From: Hyphomonadaceae bacterium
GTDB lineage: Bacteria > Pseudomonadota > Alphaproteobacteria > Caulobacterales > Aquidulcibacteraceae
Direction of reading: 5' to 3'
DNA length: 64,000 bases
NCBI GenBank assembly: GCA_016791365.1
Contig: JAEUMT010000064.1
Coordinates: forward strand, 19,245 to 83,244
Below the pieces are notes generated by a model. That model did not search any database and had not been told where the DNA came from. It saw only the letters and a list, made by a program, of their open reading frames with translations. The translations under genes and the position numbers were made by a program. Positions within the stretch are counted from its first letter, which is position 1. Each line of letters begins with the position of its first letter. Shown in pieces: positions 22,154 to 31,900 of the stretch.

Positions 22154-24052
22154 ATGGGCTGGCGTATTGCGAGCGCGCTGATCTTGATGATCGTAGGCTT
22201 CACCGCTGCGACGCAATTCATCGCGCACGTGTTCGCTTATCAAGCCGCACTCGGAACGCCGATCCTGACGATCGGCGAGACGCGCATCTATGCACCGTGG
22301 TCAGTCGCTGCCTGGGATGCGCGCTGGGCCGAGCGTTATACACGGCCATTCGCCATCTCACGCCTCATCACTTTTGGGAGTGTCGCTGTCGCGGCGCTGG
22401 TCGCGGCGAGCGCGCTGGTAAAGTCGCACGTCCTCAAACCATTCGGCGCCGCCGCCTGGGGCGGATTCGACGATTGTGAAGCTGCTGGATTGTTCGCGGC
22501 GCAGGGGACCGTGCTCGGTAAGTTTGCCGGCGAGATTCTCTGCTTCGATGGGCCGGAGCATCAATTGCTTGTCGGCGCGTCTCGGTCGGGCAAGGGCCGC
22601 GGCCATGTCGTGCCGACGCTGCTAACCTGGCCGCGATCGGCGCTGGTGCTCGATGTGAAGGGCGAACTCGCCGATGGCGATCCGCGTGTCGGCTTTCCGG
22701 GCACCGCCGGTTTTCGCGAGACAATCGGACCAGTGCTGCGCTTCGCGCCCACGCGCGGGGACTCGATCTCCTTCAATCCGCTCTTCGAGGTGCGCCTCGG
22801 CGCCGACGAAGTGCGCGACGTTCAGAATATCGTCGAGATCATTGTCGATCCCGCCGGCGATGGGCGCCATCAGGACTTTTGGGACCGCTCCGCCAAGCAG
22901 GTAATCGTCGGTCTGATCTTGCACGTTCTCTACGCCGAACCACTGGCGCGCAAGAACCTCGCTACCGTGCGCGAGAAGCTGCGCGATCTGCAGAACACGG
23001 CCAACGAAATGCGCACGACGCTGCATCGGCGCAATCCGGCGACGAACATGCCGGAGGTGCATCCTGAAGTCCTGCACGCCGCTGAGAGTTTCCTCGCGGG
23101 CGAGGAGCGCTTGCAATCGGGTGTCAAGGCGACGGCCGAAAGTTTTTTCGGTCTGTTTGCCGATCCCATCGTGGCGGCGAAGACGGCGACATCGGATTTC
23201 CGTGTCGGCGATCTGATGTGCGGCGCAACGCCGGTGACGTTATTTCTGCAGCCGCCGCCGTCAGACGCGCAACGCCTGATGCCGTTGATGCGGCTTATTC
23301 TGAACCAGATTGCGCGCGCGCTCATGGAAAAGCAGACCCAAGACGCGCAAGGGCGCGAGAAAAAGCATTCACTGCTGCTCGTCCTCGACGAGTTTCCCCA
23401 GCTCGGCCGGATGCCGTTCTTCGAGACGGCTATGGGCGCGATGGCTGGCTACGGGCTCAAATCCTATTTGGTCTGCCAGAGCCTCAATCATATCACGCGC
23501 GCCTATGGCCGCGACAACGTCATCCTCGACAATTGCCATATCGTGACAGCGTTCGCCGCCGCTGACATGGATACCGCGAAGGCTCTCGCGGCCATGGCCG
23601 GCGAAGTCTGGGAGATGCGACCCCAAGAATCGGTGGATCGGCCGCGCGCGCTGCTCTTTGCGCGGGGCTCGACAACGATGCGCGAAGAGCGGCGGCCCTT
23701 GATGCTGCCGGGCGATGTCCGCGCGCTTCCGCGCGACGAGCAATTGACCTTCATCTCCGGGTCAAAGCCGATCCGGTCGCGCAAGTTGCGCTTCGATCGC
23801 GAAGCGATCTTCCAAAGTCGGCTGCGGCCAAGCGCCGGAACAAAGCTCCCGCTCACGACGGCGCACGATTGGGTCCAGGTGGCGCCGCTTGGCCGGCTTG
23901 TCACCGACAAGAAGGGCGCAACGCGCGTGCAGCCGCCGCCGCCGGCAGGTCAAGCCGACCTCTTCGGACATTTGAGCAATTCCGAACGCGCGTCGGCGGG
24001 GCTTCACCAACCACCGCCGGATGCGCCGCGCCAGCAAGCAACGGGGATCTGA
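22154..24052 (+). CDS. traG: Type IV coupling protein TraG/VirD4
   Basis: 632 residues with a strong ribosome site (GGAGGGGG). Two N-terminal membrane helices (ALILMIVGFTAATQFIA and the one near 78-95) anchor a cytoplasmic ATPase with Walker A GASRSGKGRGHV (~142) and Walker B LLLVLDEFPQLG (~415). VirD4/TraG proteins bind the relaxosome and feed it to the mating channel. It begins the rightward conjugation operon, 3 bases before the RHH gene, under the putative quorum-controlled promoter. Confidence 0.95.
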   Translation: MGWRIASALILMIVGFTAATQFIAHVFAYQAALGTPILTIGETRIYAPWSVAAWDARWAERYTRPFAISRLITFGSVAVAALVAASALVKSHVLKPFGAAAWGGFDDCEAAGLFAAQGTVLGKFAGEILCFDGPEHQLLVGASRSGKGRGHVVPTLLTWPRSALVLDVKGELADGDPRVGFPGTAGFRETIGPVLRFAPTRGDSISFNPLFEVRLGADEVRDVQNIVEIIVDPAGDGRHQDFWDRSAKQVIVGLILHVLYAEPLARKNLATVREKLRDLQNTANEMRTTLHRRNPATNMPEVHPEVLHAAESFLAGEERLQSGVKATAESFFGLFADPIVAAKTATSDFRVGDLMCGATPVTLFLQPPPSDAQRLMPLMRLILNQIARALMEKQTQDAQGREKKHSLLLVLDEFPQLGRMPFFETAMGAMAGYGLKSYLVCQSLNHITRAYGRDNVILDNCHIVTAFAAADMDTAKALAAMAGEVWEMRPQESVDRPRALLFARGSTTMREERRPLMLPGDVRALPRDEQLTFISGSKPIRSRKLRFDREAIFQSRLRPSAGTKLPLTTAHDWVQVAPLGRLVTDKKGATRVQPPPPAGQADLFGHLSNSERASAGLHQPPPDAPRQQATGI

Positions 24053-24055
24053 GCC

Positions 24056-24490
24056 ATGGCGCGCGACAAGATCACCATCTACCTGACAGGCGACCTGCAA
24101 GACCGGATTGGCGCCGCGGCGACGCGCCAAGGCAGATCCGTCTCCAGCATCATCGTGGAGGCGGTGCAGGCGCGCTATGGGCCCAAGGACGGTGATCAGA
24201 TTGATCCGGCGCTGCGCCAGGTGGCGCGCATGGAAGCGCGGCTCGACAAGGCGATCCGCGACAACATCATGGTCAAAGAGGCGCTGCTCCTCTTCGTCCG
24301 CGTCTGGCTAGAACACAATCCTCCGCTCGATGAGCATCTGGAGGAAAGCGCCGCCGCCAGTGCGGCGGCGCGCTTCGAGCGCTTTCTGGATTTCGTGGCT
24401 CAAGCGATCAGTTCGGGACGCTCTCTGGCGATCTTTGAGCCAGCCAGTACGTCGCCGTCGAATGGCGCCCTGGAAGAGGTTGCGTCATGA
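24056..24490 (+). CDS. CopG-like ribbon-helix-helix protein
   Basis: 144 residues. The N-terminus is a ribbon-helix-helix (DKITIYLTGDLQDRIGAAAT, RQGRSVSSIIVEAVQARY); the rest is helical and of unknown role. Genes of this type sit between traG and trbB in many trb-type ICEs. It could regulate the operon or act as a relaxosome accessory. It overlaps trbB by four bases. Confidence 0.78.
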   Translation: MARDKITIYLTGDLQDRIGAAATRQGRSVSSIIVEAVQARYGPKDGDQIDPALRQVARMEARLDKAIRDNIMVKEALLLFVRVWLEHNPPLDEHLEESAAASAAARFERFLDFVAQAISSGRSLAIFEPASTSPSNGALEEVAS

Positions 24491-25446
24491 GCGTTCGCTC
24501 GATCGGTCTGGTGCGCCGCCGCTCCGCAATCGAGCGGGCCTTGGGCGAGGGTGTCGCCGCCGCGCTCGCGCGGGCCGACGTGGTTGAAGCGATGATCAAT
24601 GCTGATGGCGCTCTATGGCTCGACGCGGTCGGCGAGGGGCTGGTCAATACCGGCATTGTTTTGAGCGCGCACGACCGCGAAGCGGCGATCAGGCTGCTGG
24701 CGCATGAGGCCGGCGAAACCGTCGGCGAGGACCGCCCGACGCTTGCAACAATCCTTCCCGACACGGCGGCGCGTGTGCAGGCTGTGCTGCCGCCGCTCAG
24801 CGCGGCGCCGATCCTGGTTATCCGCAAACGCCCTGACGTGATCTTCCGGCTGGACGATTATGTCGCCGCCGGCGTCGCGACCACATTGCAAGCCGATCGA
24901 TTGCGACAAGCGGTTGCGGAACGGCGCAACATCGTTGTCGCTGGTGGGACGGGCTCAGGCAAGACGACGCTGCTCAACGCGCTGCTGGCCGAACGCGCCT
25001 TCTCGGATGCCCGCGTCGTCATTCTGGAAGACACGGCCGAGCTTCAATGCGCAAGCGCGAACGTAGTCCAACTTCTAACCAAGCGGACCGATCCTCCCGT
25101 CGCCATGCGCGACCTCGTGCAAACGACGTTGCGGCTTCGCCCTGACCGCATTGTCGTTGGTGAGGTGCGAGACGGCGCGGCGCTTGAAGTGCTCAAGGCG
25201 TGGAATACCGGCCATCCCGGCGGCCTTCTGACGCTGCACGCGAACTCCGCGGCCGACGCGCTCACGCGGCTCGAAGATCTCTGCCTGGAGAACATCGCGG
25301 CTTCGCCGAAGCGGCTCATCGCGAGCGCTGTCGATGTTATCGTCTTCATCACGCGCCCAAAAATTCATGAAGGTGGGGGCGGGCGCGTACTCACCGAGAT
25401 CGTGAGCGTCAACGGCCTTCGCGGGGAATCCTATGTCTTGGAGTAA
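24487..25446 (+). CDS. trbB: TrbB conjugation ATPase (VirB11-like)
   Basis: 319 residues, the usual length. Walker A is in VVAGGTGSGKTTLLNAL (~155) and other family motifs are VVILEDTAELQC, LVQTTLRLRPDRIVVGEVRD and the histidine box TGHPGGLLTLHA. VirB11 ATPases form cytoplasmic hexamers that power pilus assembly and substrate transfer. Start ATG overlaps the preceding stop. Confidence 0.95.
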   Translation: MSVRSIGLVRRRSAIERALGEGVAAALARADVVEAMINADGALWLDAVGEGLVNTGIVLSAHDREAAIRLLAHEAGETVGEDRPTLATILPDTAARVQAVLPPLSAAPILVIRKRPDVIFRLDDYVAAGVATTLQADRLRQAVAERRNIVVAGGTGSGKTTLLNALLAERAFSDARVVILEDTAELQCASANVVQLLTKRTDPPVAMRDLVQTTLRLRPDRIVVGEVRDGAALEVLKAWNTGHPGGLLTLHANSAADALTRLEDLCLENIAASPKRLIASAVDVIVFITRPKIHEGGGGRVLTEIVSVNGLRGESYVLE

Positions 25447-25450
25447 CAAC

Positions 25451-25774
25451 ATGCAGCGCGCAGAAATCGCCAAAGCACCGAAGGTCGTCGCTATCGCCCT
25501 CGCTCTCGCGGCGCTTGCCGCGCCTGCTTACGCGGCAGGCTCTGGCATGCCGTGGGAAGGTCCGCTGCAGCAGATCGTGGATTCGATAACCGGCCCGGTG
25601 GCTCGCGCCGCCGCTGTCATCGCCATCGTGATCGCCGGCATTACCATTATCTTCTCGGAAGGCGGCGGCGGGGTGCGCAAGCTCGCCTTCGTCGGGCTCG
25701 GCATCGCGATCATGTTCGCGGCGGTCAGCTTCTTCATGGACTTCTTCGGCTTCGCGGGCGGTGCGGTGCTGTGA
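25451..25774 (+). CDS. trbC: TrbC major pilin precursor (VirB2-like)
   Basis: 107 residues from ATG 25451, which has GGAG 8 nt upstream; an in-frame ATG at 25433 lies inside trbB. A signal peptide (VVAIALALAALAAPAYAAGS) is followed by a mature segment with two hydrophobic helices, as in TrbC/VirB2 pilins. In RP4 the mature pilin is cyclised by TraF, and a TraF homologue is encoded at 2916-3476. Its stop overlaps the trbD start. Confidence 0.92.
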   Translation: MQRAEIAKAPKVVAIALALAALAAPAYAAGSGMPWEGPLQQIVDSITGPVARAAAVIAIVIAGITIIFSEGGGGVRKLAFVGLGIAIMFAAVSFFMDFFGFAGGAVL

Positions 25775-26037
25775 TGGAGGATGAGCCCGAAGGCTATCGC
25801 GTGCCGCTACGCACGAGCTTGACCCGGCCGATCCTGCTCGGCGGCGTGCCGCGTGCGTTTGCGATCCTCAACGCGACGATCGGCGCCGCCATCGGGTTTG
25901 GACTGCAACAGCCTTTGATCGGCTTGCCGCTTTGGGCGATCGCCCAAGGCGCGGCGGCTTGGGCCGCATCGCGCGATCCCTGGTTCCTCGACACCTGGCC
26001 TCGGCATCTCGCCAAGCCAAGCTTCCTCGACGCGTGA
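25774..26037 (+). CDS. trbD: TrbD (VirB3-like) membrane protein
   Basis: 87 residues, start overlapping the trbC stop. The VirB3 pattern is seen: an N-terminal EGYRVPLRTSLTRPILLGGVP followed by two hydrophobic helices and a conserved-looking DPWFLDTWPRHL. The protein associates with the VirB4/TrbE ATPase at the inner membrane, and trbE is the next gene. Confidence 0.92.
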   Translation: MEDEPEGYRVPLRTSLTRPILLGGVPRAFAILNATIGAAIGFGLQQPLIGLPLWAIAQGAAAWAASRDPWFLDTWPRHLAKPSFLDA

Positions 26038-26049
26038 AGGCGAACACTC

Positions 26050-28545
26050 ATGCTTGACCTGCGCCCCTATCAAAACCGTCCCGCGAAGCTGAGCGATTAT
26101 TTGCCGTGGGCGGCGCTCATTGCGCCCGGCGTGGTGCTCAACAAGGACGGTGCGTTCCAGCGCACGCTGGCGTTTCGCGGTGTCGATCTCGATTCATCGA
26201 CACCATCAGAATTGATGGGCGCAAGCGCGCGATTGAACAATGCGCTACGCCGGTTCGGCTCGGGCTGGTGCCTGCATGTAGAGGCGCGGCGTTCGCCGGC
26301 GCCTGGCTATCCCGATAGCCTCTGGCCCAATGCGCTCGCTTGGCTGATCGATGAGGAGCGCCGGGCGGTTTTCGAGCACGCTGGCGCGCGTTTCGAGAGC
26401 CAATATTTTCTGACGTTGACCTGGCTCCCGCCGGCGGAGCGCCAAGGCAAGCTTGAGAGCATGTTGTTCGAGGGCGGCGGCCGGACTGGCAGCGCCAACG
26501 CAGACATCGCTGCGCCCGTAGATTATCGCGCCCATCTCGAACGCTTCGTTGCCGAGAGCGAACAGCTCCTCGCACTGCTGGAAACGATGGCGGCAGAGGC
26601 GCGCTGGCTCAATGACGAGCAGACGCTGACCTACCTCCATGATTGCGTTTCCGATCGGCCTCACCGGGTTGTGGCGCCAGAGACGCCGTTCCATCTGGAT
26701 GCGCTCTTGTCTGATGCGCCGCTGGTCGGAGGCCTCGCGCCAAAGCTGGGCGCCAATCATTTGAGAGTGATCTCGGTTCGCAGCTTCGTTACCGAAACCG
26801 AACCTGGCCTTCTCGACGCCCTCAATCGCTTGGCCGTCTCGTATCGCTGGGTGACGCGGTTCCTGCCGCTCGACCGTGAAGAAGCGCGGCGTGAACTGGA
26901 GAAGATTCGCAAACGCTGGTTCTCGAAGCGGAAGGGGTTGCTCACGCTGCTGCGCGAGGCGTTGTTCCGCGAAGAGGCCGCGCTCCTCGACAATGACGCT
27001 TCCAATCAGGCCGAGGACGCTGATTCCGCACTTCAGGAATTGGGCGCCGATGCGGTGTGCGCCGGCTTTGCGACGCTCACGATTGTCGTCGCTGAGCCGA
27101 GCGAAGAAGCGGCGAACGAAGCCGTCCGGCAAATCCAGCAGGTCACCGATGGCCTTGGGTTTGTGACCCAGGTGGAATCCATGAACGCCGTAGAGGCATG
27201 GCTCGGCGGCCTTCCTGGGTCGGCCTATGCCGACGCGCGCCGACCGGTGCTCTTGTCGCCCAGCCTCGCCCATCTGGTGCCGACGAGCGCGGTGTGGGCG
27301 GGCGCCGCGCGCAACGCGCATCTGGATGGCCCGCCCTTGATGCTGACCGCGACGGATGGCGCAACGCCGTTTCGCTTGAACCTTCATGTCGGCGATGTCG
27401 GTCACACGCTGATTGTCGGTCCGACCGGCGCCGGCAAATCCGTCTTGCTCGCCACGCTCGCGGCTCAATGGCTGCGCTATCCCGACGCGCAACTCTACCT
27501 CTTTGACAAGGGGCGATCCGCGCGCGCGACGATTTTGGGATTGCAGGGCGACTTCTTCGATCTCGGCGAAGAGGGCGCGTTGGGCCTCCAGCCTTTGGTG
27601 CGGATCGACGACGAAGACGAACGCGCCTGGGCGCTCGAATGGATCGTTAGCCTGCTCGCCGGCGCCAAGGTCGCCGTATCGCCGGAGCGAAAAGCAGAAC
27701 TCTGGCGCACGCTAGAGGTGCTCGCCGGCCGCGCCCGCGAGGATCGCACTCTGACCTTGTTCGCGGCGCTAGTGCAGGACCGCGACGTGCGGGCCGCACT
27801 TCAGCCTTTCACGCATGTCGGACCATACGGCCGGCTTCTCGACGTGGAGCAATCGTCGTTGGGCTACGGTTCAGTGCAGGCGTTCGAGATGGACGATTTG
27901 ATGCGCCGGCCAGACGCCGCCGGCGCGGTCCTCGCCGCGCTCTTTCATGCTCTTGAGCAACGCTTCGATGGCCGGCCGACCATGCTAGTCCTCGACGAGG
28001 CCTGGCTCTTCCTGAAGGACGCGTTCTTCGCCGCACAAATCCAGGACTGGCTGAAGACGCTGCGCAAACGCAATGTCGCGGTGGTGTTCGCCAGTCAGGA
28101 ACTGGCGGACGTCGAGTCAAGCCCGATCGCCTCTACCATCATCGAAGCCTGCGCCACGCGCATCTTCCTGCCAAACGATCGCGCCCGCGAACCGCGCTCG
28201 CGCGCCTTCTATGAGGCGCTCGGGCTCAACGCTCGCCAGATTGGTCTGATCGCCAGCGCGACGGCGAAGCGCGACTATTATTTCGTGTCACGCGAAGGCT
28301 GCCGTCTCTTCGAATTGGGCCTTGGTCCGGCAGCTCTCGCCTTCGTGGGCGCGTCGCGTCCCGAAGATCACACGATGATGGACCGCGTCGCGGCAGAGGC
28401 AGGGCCGGCTGGCTTCGCGGCGGCCTGGCTGGAGGCGCGAGGACTTCGCGATGCGGCGGACGCCGTTCGGCGGTTCGAGCGCGTCTCAGCGCCAGCGCAA
28501 TCCGATCCGTCGCCGAAGACCCAACACCTCATTCCCGCAGAATAG
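26050..28545 (+). CDS. trbE: TrbE conjugation ATPase (VirB4-like)
   Basis: 831 residues. The N-terminal CagE/TrbE/VirB domain starts with LRPYQNRPAKLSDYLPWA. The ATPase half has Walker A VGPTGAGKSVLLATLA (~458) and Walker B PTMLVLDEAWLFL (~645), followed by VVFASQELADVESSPI. VirB4 proteins are the large inner-membrane ATPases needed for pilus biogenesis. No frameshift is visible over the whole length. Confidence 0.95.
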   Translation: MLDLRPYQNRPAKLSDYLPWAALIAPGVVLNKDGAFQRTLAFRGVDLDSSTPSELMGASARLNNALRRFGSGWCLHVEARRSPAPGYPDSLWPNALAWLIDEERRAVFEHAGARFESQYFLTLTWLPPAERQGKLESMLFEGGGRTGSANADIAAPVDYRAHLERFVAESEQLLALLETMAAEARWLNDEQTLTYLHDCVSDRPHRVVAPETPFHLDALLSDAPLVGGLAPKLGANHLRVISVRSFVTETEPGLLDALNRLAVSYRWVTRFLPLDREEARRELEKIRKRWFSKRKGLLTLLREALFREEAALLDNDASNQAEDADSALQELGADAVCAGFATLTIVVAEPSEEAANEAVRQIQQVTDGLGFVTQVESMNAVEAWLGGLPGSAYADARRPVLLSPSLAHLVPTSAVWAGAARNAHLDGPPLMLTATDGATPFRLNLHVGDVGHTLIVGPTGAGKSVLLATLAAQWLRYPDAQLYLFDKGRSARATILGLQGDFFDLGEEGALGLQPLVRIDDEDERAWALEWIVSLLAGAKVAVSPERKAELWRTLEVLAGRAREDRTLTLFAALVQDRDVRAALQPFTHVGPYGRLLDVEQSSLGYGSVQAFEMDDLMRRPDAAGAVLAALFHALEQRFDGRPTMLVLDEAWLFLKDAFFAAQIQDWLKTLRKRNVAVVFASQELADVESSPIASTIIEACATRIFLPNDRAREPRSRAFYEALGLNARQIGLIASATAKRDYYFVSREGCRLFELGLGPAALAFVGASRPEDHTMMDRVAAEAGPAGFAAAWLEARGLRDAADAVRRFERVSAPAQSDPSPKTQHLIPAE

Positions 28546-28554
28546 GAGCAGCCA

Positions 28555-29265
28555 ATGCGCGGATCTTTATCAAAACTCTTGGCGGGCGCGGCGCTTGCCG
28601 CATTGATAGCGGTCGGACCGGCACAGGCGCAATTGCCAGTGATCGATCCTGCAAATCTGGCGCAAAGCGTCATTCAGGCGGCACACGCGCTCGAACAGAT
28701 TCACAACCAGGTCCAGCAAATCGAACAGCAGGCCCGGATGCTGGCGCGCAACCCGCTTCAACTCTCACCGGAACTCACCGCCTCCATTCAACGGGCACGC
28801 TCTCTCTTCACTACCGCTCAGGGCATCGCGTTTGATGTGCAGAAGGTCGGGGAAGATATTCGCACGCTCTATCCGGATACGTGGGAGAACTTCAATCTCC
28901 GCGATATCGTTTCGCGCTCCGATCAATGGATCGCGGAAGATCGCCGCGCCCTTGAACGCGCGATGCGCGCCGAAGCGAACGCCGCAGAGGCTGTCGAGAC
29001 ATCCCGTGGTCGCATCGATAGTGCGCTCTCGGCCTCATCCGGCGCGGAAGGCCAAACCGGCGCGGTGCAGGCGGGAAACCAGCTCCTCGGTATTCAAGCC
29101 ACGCAACTCGCCGAAATCCAGGCGTTGCTCGCCGCCCAAAGCCGCGCGCTCACGACGGAGAGATTGCAACGCGCTGCGCAAGAGGCGCGAGGCCGTGAAA
29201 TTCAACGCCGCGCGTTTCCAACTGAATCCACGGGCGACCTGCCGCCCGCGCGCACTGCATTCTGA
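28555..29265 (+). CDS. trbJ: TrbJ conjugal transfer protein (VirB5-like)
   Basis: 236 residues with GGAG before the ATG. A signal peptide (ALAALIAVGPAQAQ) precedes a Gln-rich coiled coil (QIHNQVQQIEQQARM), the hallmark of TrbJ. The protein is periplasmic and probably a minor pilus-tip component. In RP4 trbK (entry exclusion) follows trbJ; here trbL follows after 12 bases, so trbK is missing. Confidence 0.92.
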   Translation: MRGSLSKLLAGAALAALIAVGPAQAQLPVIDPANLAQSVIQAAHALEQIHNQVQQIEQQARMLARNPLQLSPELTASIQRARSLFTTAQGIAFDVQKVGEDIRTLYPDTWENFNLRDIVSRSDQWIAEDRRALERAMRAEANAAEAVETSRGRIDSALSASSGAEGQTGAVQAGNQLLGIQATQLAEIQALLAAQSRALTTERLQRAAQEARGREIQRRAFPTESTGDLPPARTAF

Positions 29266-29277
29266 GGATAGCGCGCC

Positions 29278-30312
29278 ATGGACCCGTCGACAGTCAATTC
29301 CTTCCTCGACCAGTTTCTGGCGGTGGCGGATTCCGGCTTCGGTCTGATCCGCGGCGACGTCAACTTCGTGCTCAATGCGCTGATCGTGATCTCGATCGTG
29401 CTGGCCGGCGCCCAATGGGCGCTGGCGGGAGAAGCGCCGATGGCGCCGTTCTTCCGCAAGGTGTTGTTCATCGGGCTGTTCGCGTTCCTCATCAACAATT
29501 GGGACGCGCTTGCAACCGCGATCAATCAATCGGGCGCGATGCTCGGCCTGCGCGCCGGCGGCGGATCGATGACAATGGCGGACCTGCACAATCCCGGCCG
29601 CGTTGCGCGCATTGGCATGGATCTATTCGGCCGGACGGTCGCGCTGTCGGAAGGCATGAACATCCTCACCGATTTTATTCCCATGGTGACCATCCTGCTG
29701 GCGGCGGTCCTGGCGATGATCGGGTTCTTCGTTCTGGCGCTGCAAATCTTCGTCGCGCTGATAGCATTCAAGCTCGGCAGCCTTGCGGCGTTTGTCGCGC
29801 TGCCTTGGGGCGTATTCAGTGGCACGTCCTGGGTGGCCGAACGCCCGCTTGGTTGGGTGGCGGGCAGCGCGATCCGGCTCTTCGTTCTGGCGCTGATCGC
29901 CTCCGTGTCGCTGACCTTTGTGAATACCTTGCCCGCGACGCTGACGCTCGACGCGGGCGGCGCGCTCAACGTGTTGCTGTTCGGTTTGACGGTGCTCGCG
30001 CTCGCGTGGTTTGGACCGATGCTGGCGAGCGAAGTGATGCAGGGCCAGCCGCATCTGTCGGGCGCCGACGCTGTGCGAACCACGGTCGGCGCCGCCGCGA
30101 CCGGGATCGGCGCGGCCATGACCGCCCGCTACGTCGCGGTGAGTACGTTCAATGCGGTCAAGAGCATCGGGCAGCTCGGGCGATCGGGAAAGAGTGGCGG
30201 AGGCGGCGGCGGAGGGGGCCGCGGCCGTGCATCGCCGCCGGTCAATTATGCGGCGATGCAGCCCAAGCCCGCACCACCCGCCAATCCTAACGCCTCTGGG
30301 GGACGTCCATGA
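29278..30312 (+). CDS. trbL: TrbL conjugal transfer membrane protein (VirB6-like)
   Basis: 344 residues. About six membrane helices occupy residues 30-250, and the C-terminal tail is rich in Gly and Pro (KSGGGGGGGGRGRASPP, QPKPAPPANP). TrbL/VirB6 proteins form part of the inner-membrane channel. The shorter-than-RP4 tail (RP4 TrbL is over 500 residues) is common among alphaproteobacterial ICEs. It overlaps trbF by four bases. Confidence 0.92.
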   Translation: MDPSTVNSFLDQFLAVADSGFGLIRGDVNFVLNALIVISIVLAGAQWALAGEAPMAPFFRKVLFIGLFAFLINNWDALATAINQSGAMLGLRAGGGSMTMADLHNPGRVARIGMDLFGRTVALSEGMNILTDFIPMVTILLAAVLAMIGFFVLALQIFVALIAFKLGSLAAFVALPWGVFSGTSWVAERPLGWVAGSAIRLFVLALIASVSLTFVNTLPATLTLDAGGALNVLLFGLTVLALAWFGPMLASEVMQGQPHLSGADAVRTTVGAAATGIGAAMTARYVAVSTFNAVKSIGQLGRSGKSGGGGGGGGRGRASPPVNYAAMQPKPAPPANPNASGGRP

Positions 30313-30992
30313 ACATGCCATTTCGCTCGCCGGCGAAGAGCTTCGCCGCTGATCCGCCCGACACGCCTTATCGCCGCGCGGCGCAGGAATGGGACGCGCG
30401 CATGGGTTCGGCTGTGCTCTCCGCACGGACCTGGCGCATGATGGCGTTCGTCAGCCTCGCGCTCGCGGGATTGCTCGGCGCTGGCTTGACGGCTGTCGCT
30501 ATGCAGCGGCGTACCTTCGTCCACGTCGTCGAGGTGAGCCCCGAAGGGCAGGTGCTTTCGGTGCGCAGCGCCGATGGCCGATGGTCGCCGACGCAAACGC
30601 AGATGGCATATCACCTTGGCCGGTTCGTGCGGCTTGTGCGGTCGTTGCCGACCGATGGCGTCGTGCTGCGCGAGAATTGGCTCGACGCGTATAAGTATCT
30701 GACGCCGGCGGCCGCGACGCAGCTCACCGAGATGGCCCGCTCTGACGATCCGTTTATGAGCCTCGGCCGCGTCGGACGCACTGTGCATATTCGATCGATC
30801 ATCGCGCGGTCCGATCATGCTTGGGAGGTCAGCTGGATCGAGCGTTCGACCAATGAGACCGGCACGCCGGAGCCTCAGCTCTATACCGGCGTGTTCACCG
30901 TTACGACGCGCGCGCCGCGTAACGCCGACGAGATTGCATCAAACCCGCTTGGGCTCTTCATCACTGACTTTAGCTGGAGCCGTGAGCGATGA
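30309..30992 (+). CDS. trbF: TrbF conjugal transfer protein (VirB8-like)
   Basis: 227 residues: a cytoplasmic N-terminus with PYRRAAQEWDARMGSA, the TrbF signature, one membrane helix (about 46-66), and a periplasmic NTF2-like domain ending in GLFITDFSWSRE. VirB8 proteins nucleate the core complex at the inner membrane. Overlapping stop and start codons on both sides show translational coupling with trbL and trbG. Confidence 0.93.
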   Translation: MNMPFRSPAKSFAADPPDTPYRRAAQEWDARMGSAVLSARTWRMMAFVSLALAGLLGAGLTAVAMQRRTFVHVVEVSPEGQVLSVRSADGRWSPTQTQMAYHLGRFVRLVRSLPTDGVVLRENWLDAYKYLTPAAATQLTEMARSDDPFMSLGRVGRTVHIRSIIARSDHAWEVSWIERSTNETGTPEPQLYTGVFTVTTRAPRNADEIASNPLGLFITDFSWSRER

Positions 30993-31900
30993 TCTGTCGT
31001 CCTCTGTTGCTCGGCGCGACGCTTATGTTTTTGAGCGGATGCGCAACCAGCGGCGCCGCTCAACCGGCGCTGCCGCCGCCGCCTGTGTCCGTCGCAACGA
31101 TCGCACCGCCGGCTCGCATCGCGCCACCTGTGCCTCGGCCGTGCGTGTCAACGCGGCGGGTTCGGTGTCCAACCCCCGTCGATGTGCTCGCAGCCGCTAA
31201 CGGCGCAGCGCGCCAGCAGCCAATCGCCGGCGGCTTCACGGAGGCGCGGCACGTTTACGCCTATGCGCCAGGCGCAATCTACGAACTCTATACAAATCCC
31301 AGCTTCATCTCGACGGTCCTGCTCGAACCGGGCGAGACGATCAACGCCATCGCCGCAGGCGACACGTCCCGCTGGATGGTGACGGAAACCAACGGCGAAT
31401 CCGAAGGCGAGGGACGCACGATCGTTCTGGTGAAGCCGCAGACGATCGGATTGCGCACGAACATTGTGCTCATCACCGATCGGCGGACTTACACGATCGA
31501 AGCCAGCTCTTCGGCTGGTGCAGTCTATTCCGCGCAGATCGCTTGGTCCTATCCTGCTATTCAAGGTGAAGCAGGCGCGGCGATAGCGCGTCCGATGAAC
31601 GAGAACTATCGCGTTCGCACCGTACGCGGCCTGCGCCCCTCTTGGTTGCCAACGCGCGTCTATGATGACGGCCGGCGCACCTGGCTGGAGTTTCCCGAAT
31701 CCGTCGGTTCCGCAGACATGCCTCCGCTCTTTGTAATTACGCCAGAGGGCGCCGAACTCGTGAACTACAGAGTTCAGGGACGGCGTTACATGATCGACCG
31801 CATCTTCGATGTCGCCGAACTGCGGTTCGGTACGCGCGCGCCCATAGTGGTTCGCATTGAGCGACGAGCAACCCGCGCCGTTCGGGGAGCGCGGTCATGA
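30989..31900 (+). CDS. trbG: TrbG conjugal transfer protein (VirB9-like), putative lipoprotein
   Basis: 303 residues. The signal peptide ends in a lipobox (LMFLSGC, Cys18), so an outer-membrane lipoprotein is likely; many TrbG proteins, and the VirB7/VirB9 core, reside there. The VirB9 fold is supported by YAYAPGAIYELYTNPSFIST, PGETINAIAAGD and LVNYRVQGRRYMIDRIFD. It overlaps trbF and trbI by four bases. A separate TrbH lipoprotein is not encoded; the lipidated TrbG may substitute (inference). Confidence 0.93.
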   Translation: MICRPLLLGATLMFLSGCATSGAAQPALPPPPVSVATIAPPARIAPPVPRPCVSTRRVRCPTPVDVLAAANGAARQQPIAGGFTEARHVYAYAPGAIYELYTNPSFISTVLLEPGETINAIAAGDTSRWMVTETNGESEGEGRTIVLVKPQTIGLRTNIVLITDRRTYTIEASSSAGAVYSAQIAWSYPAIQGEAGAAIARPMNENYRVRTVRGLRPSWLPTRVYDDGRRTWLEFPESVGSADMPPLFVITPEGAELVNYRVQGRRYMIDRIFDVAELRFGTRAPIVVRIERRATRAVRGARS

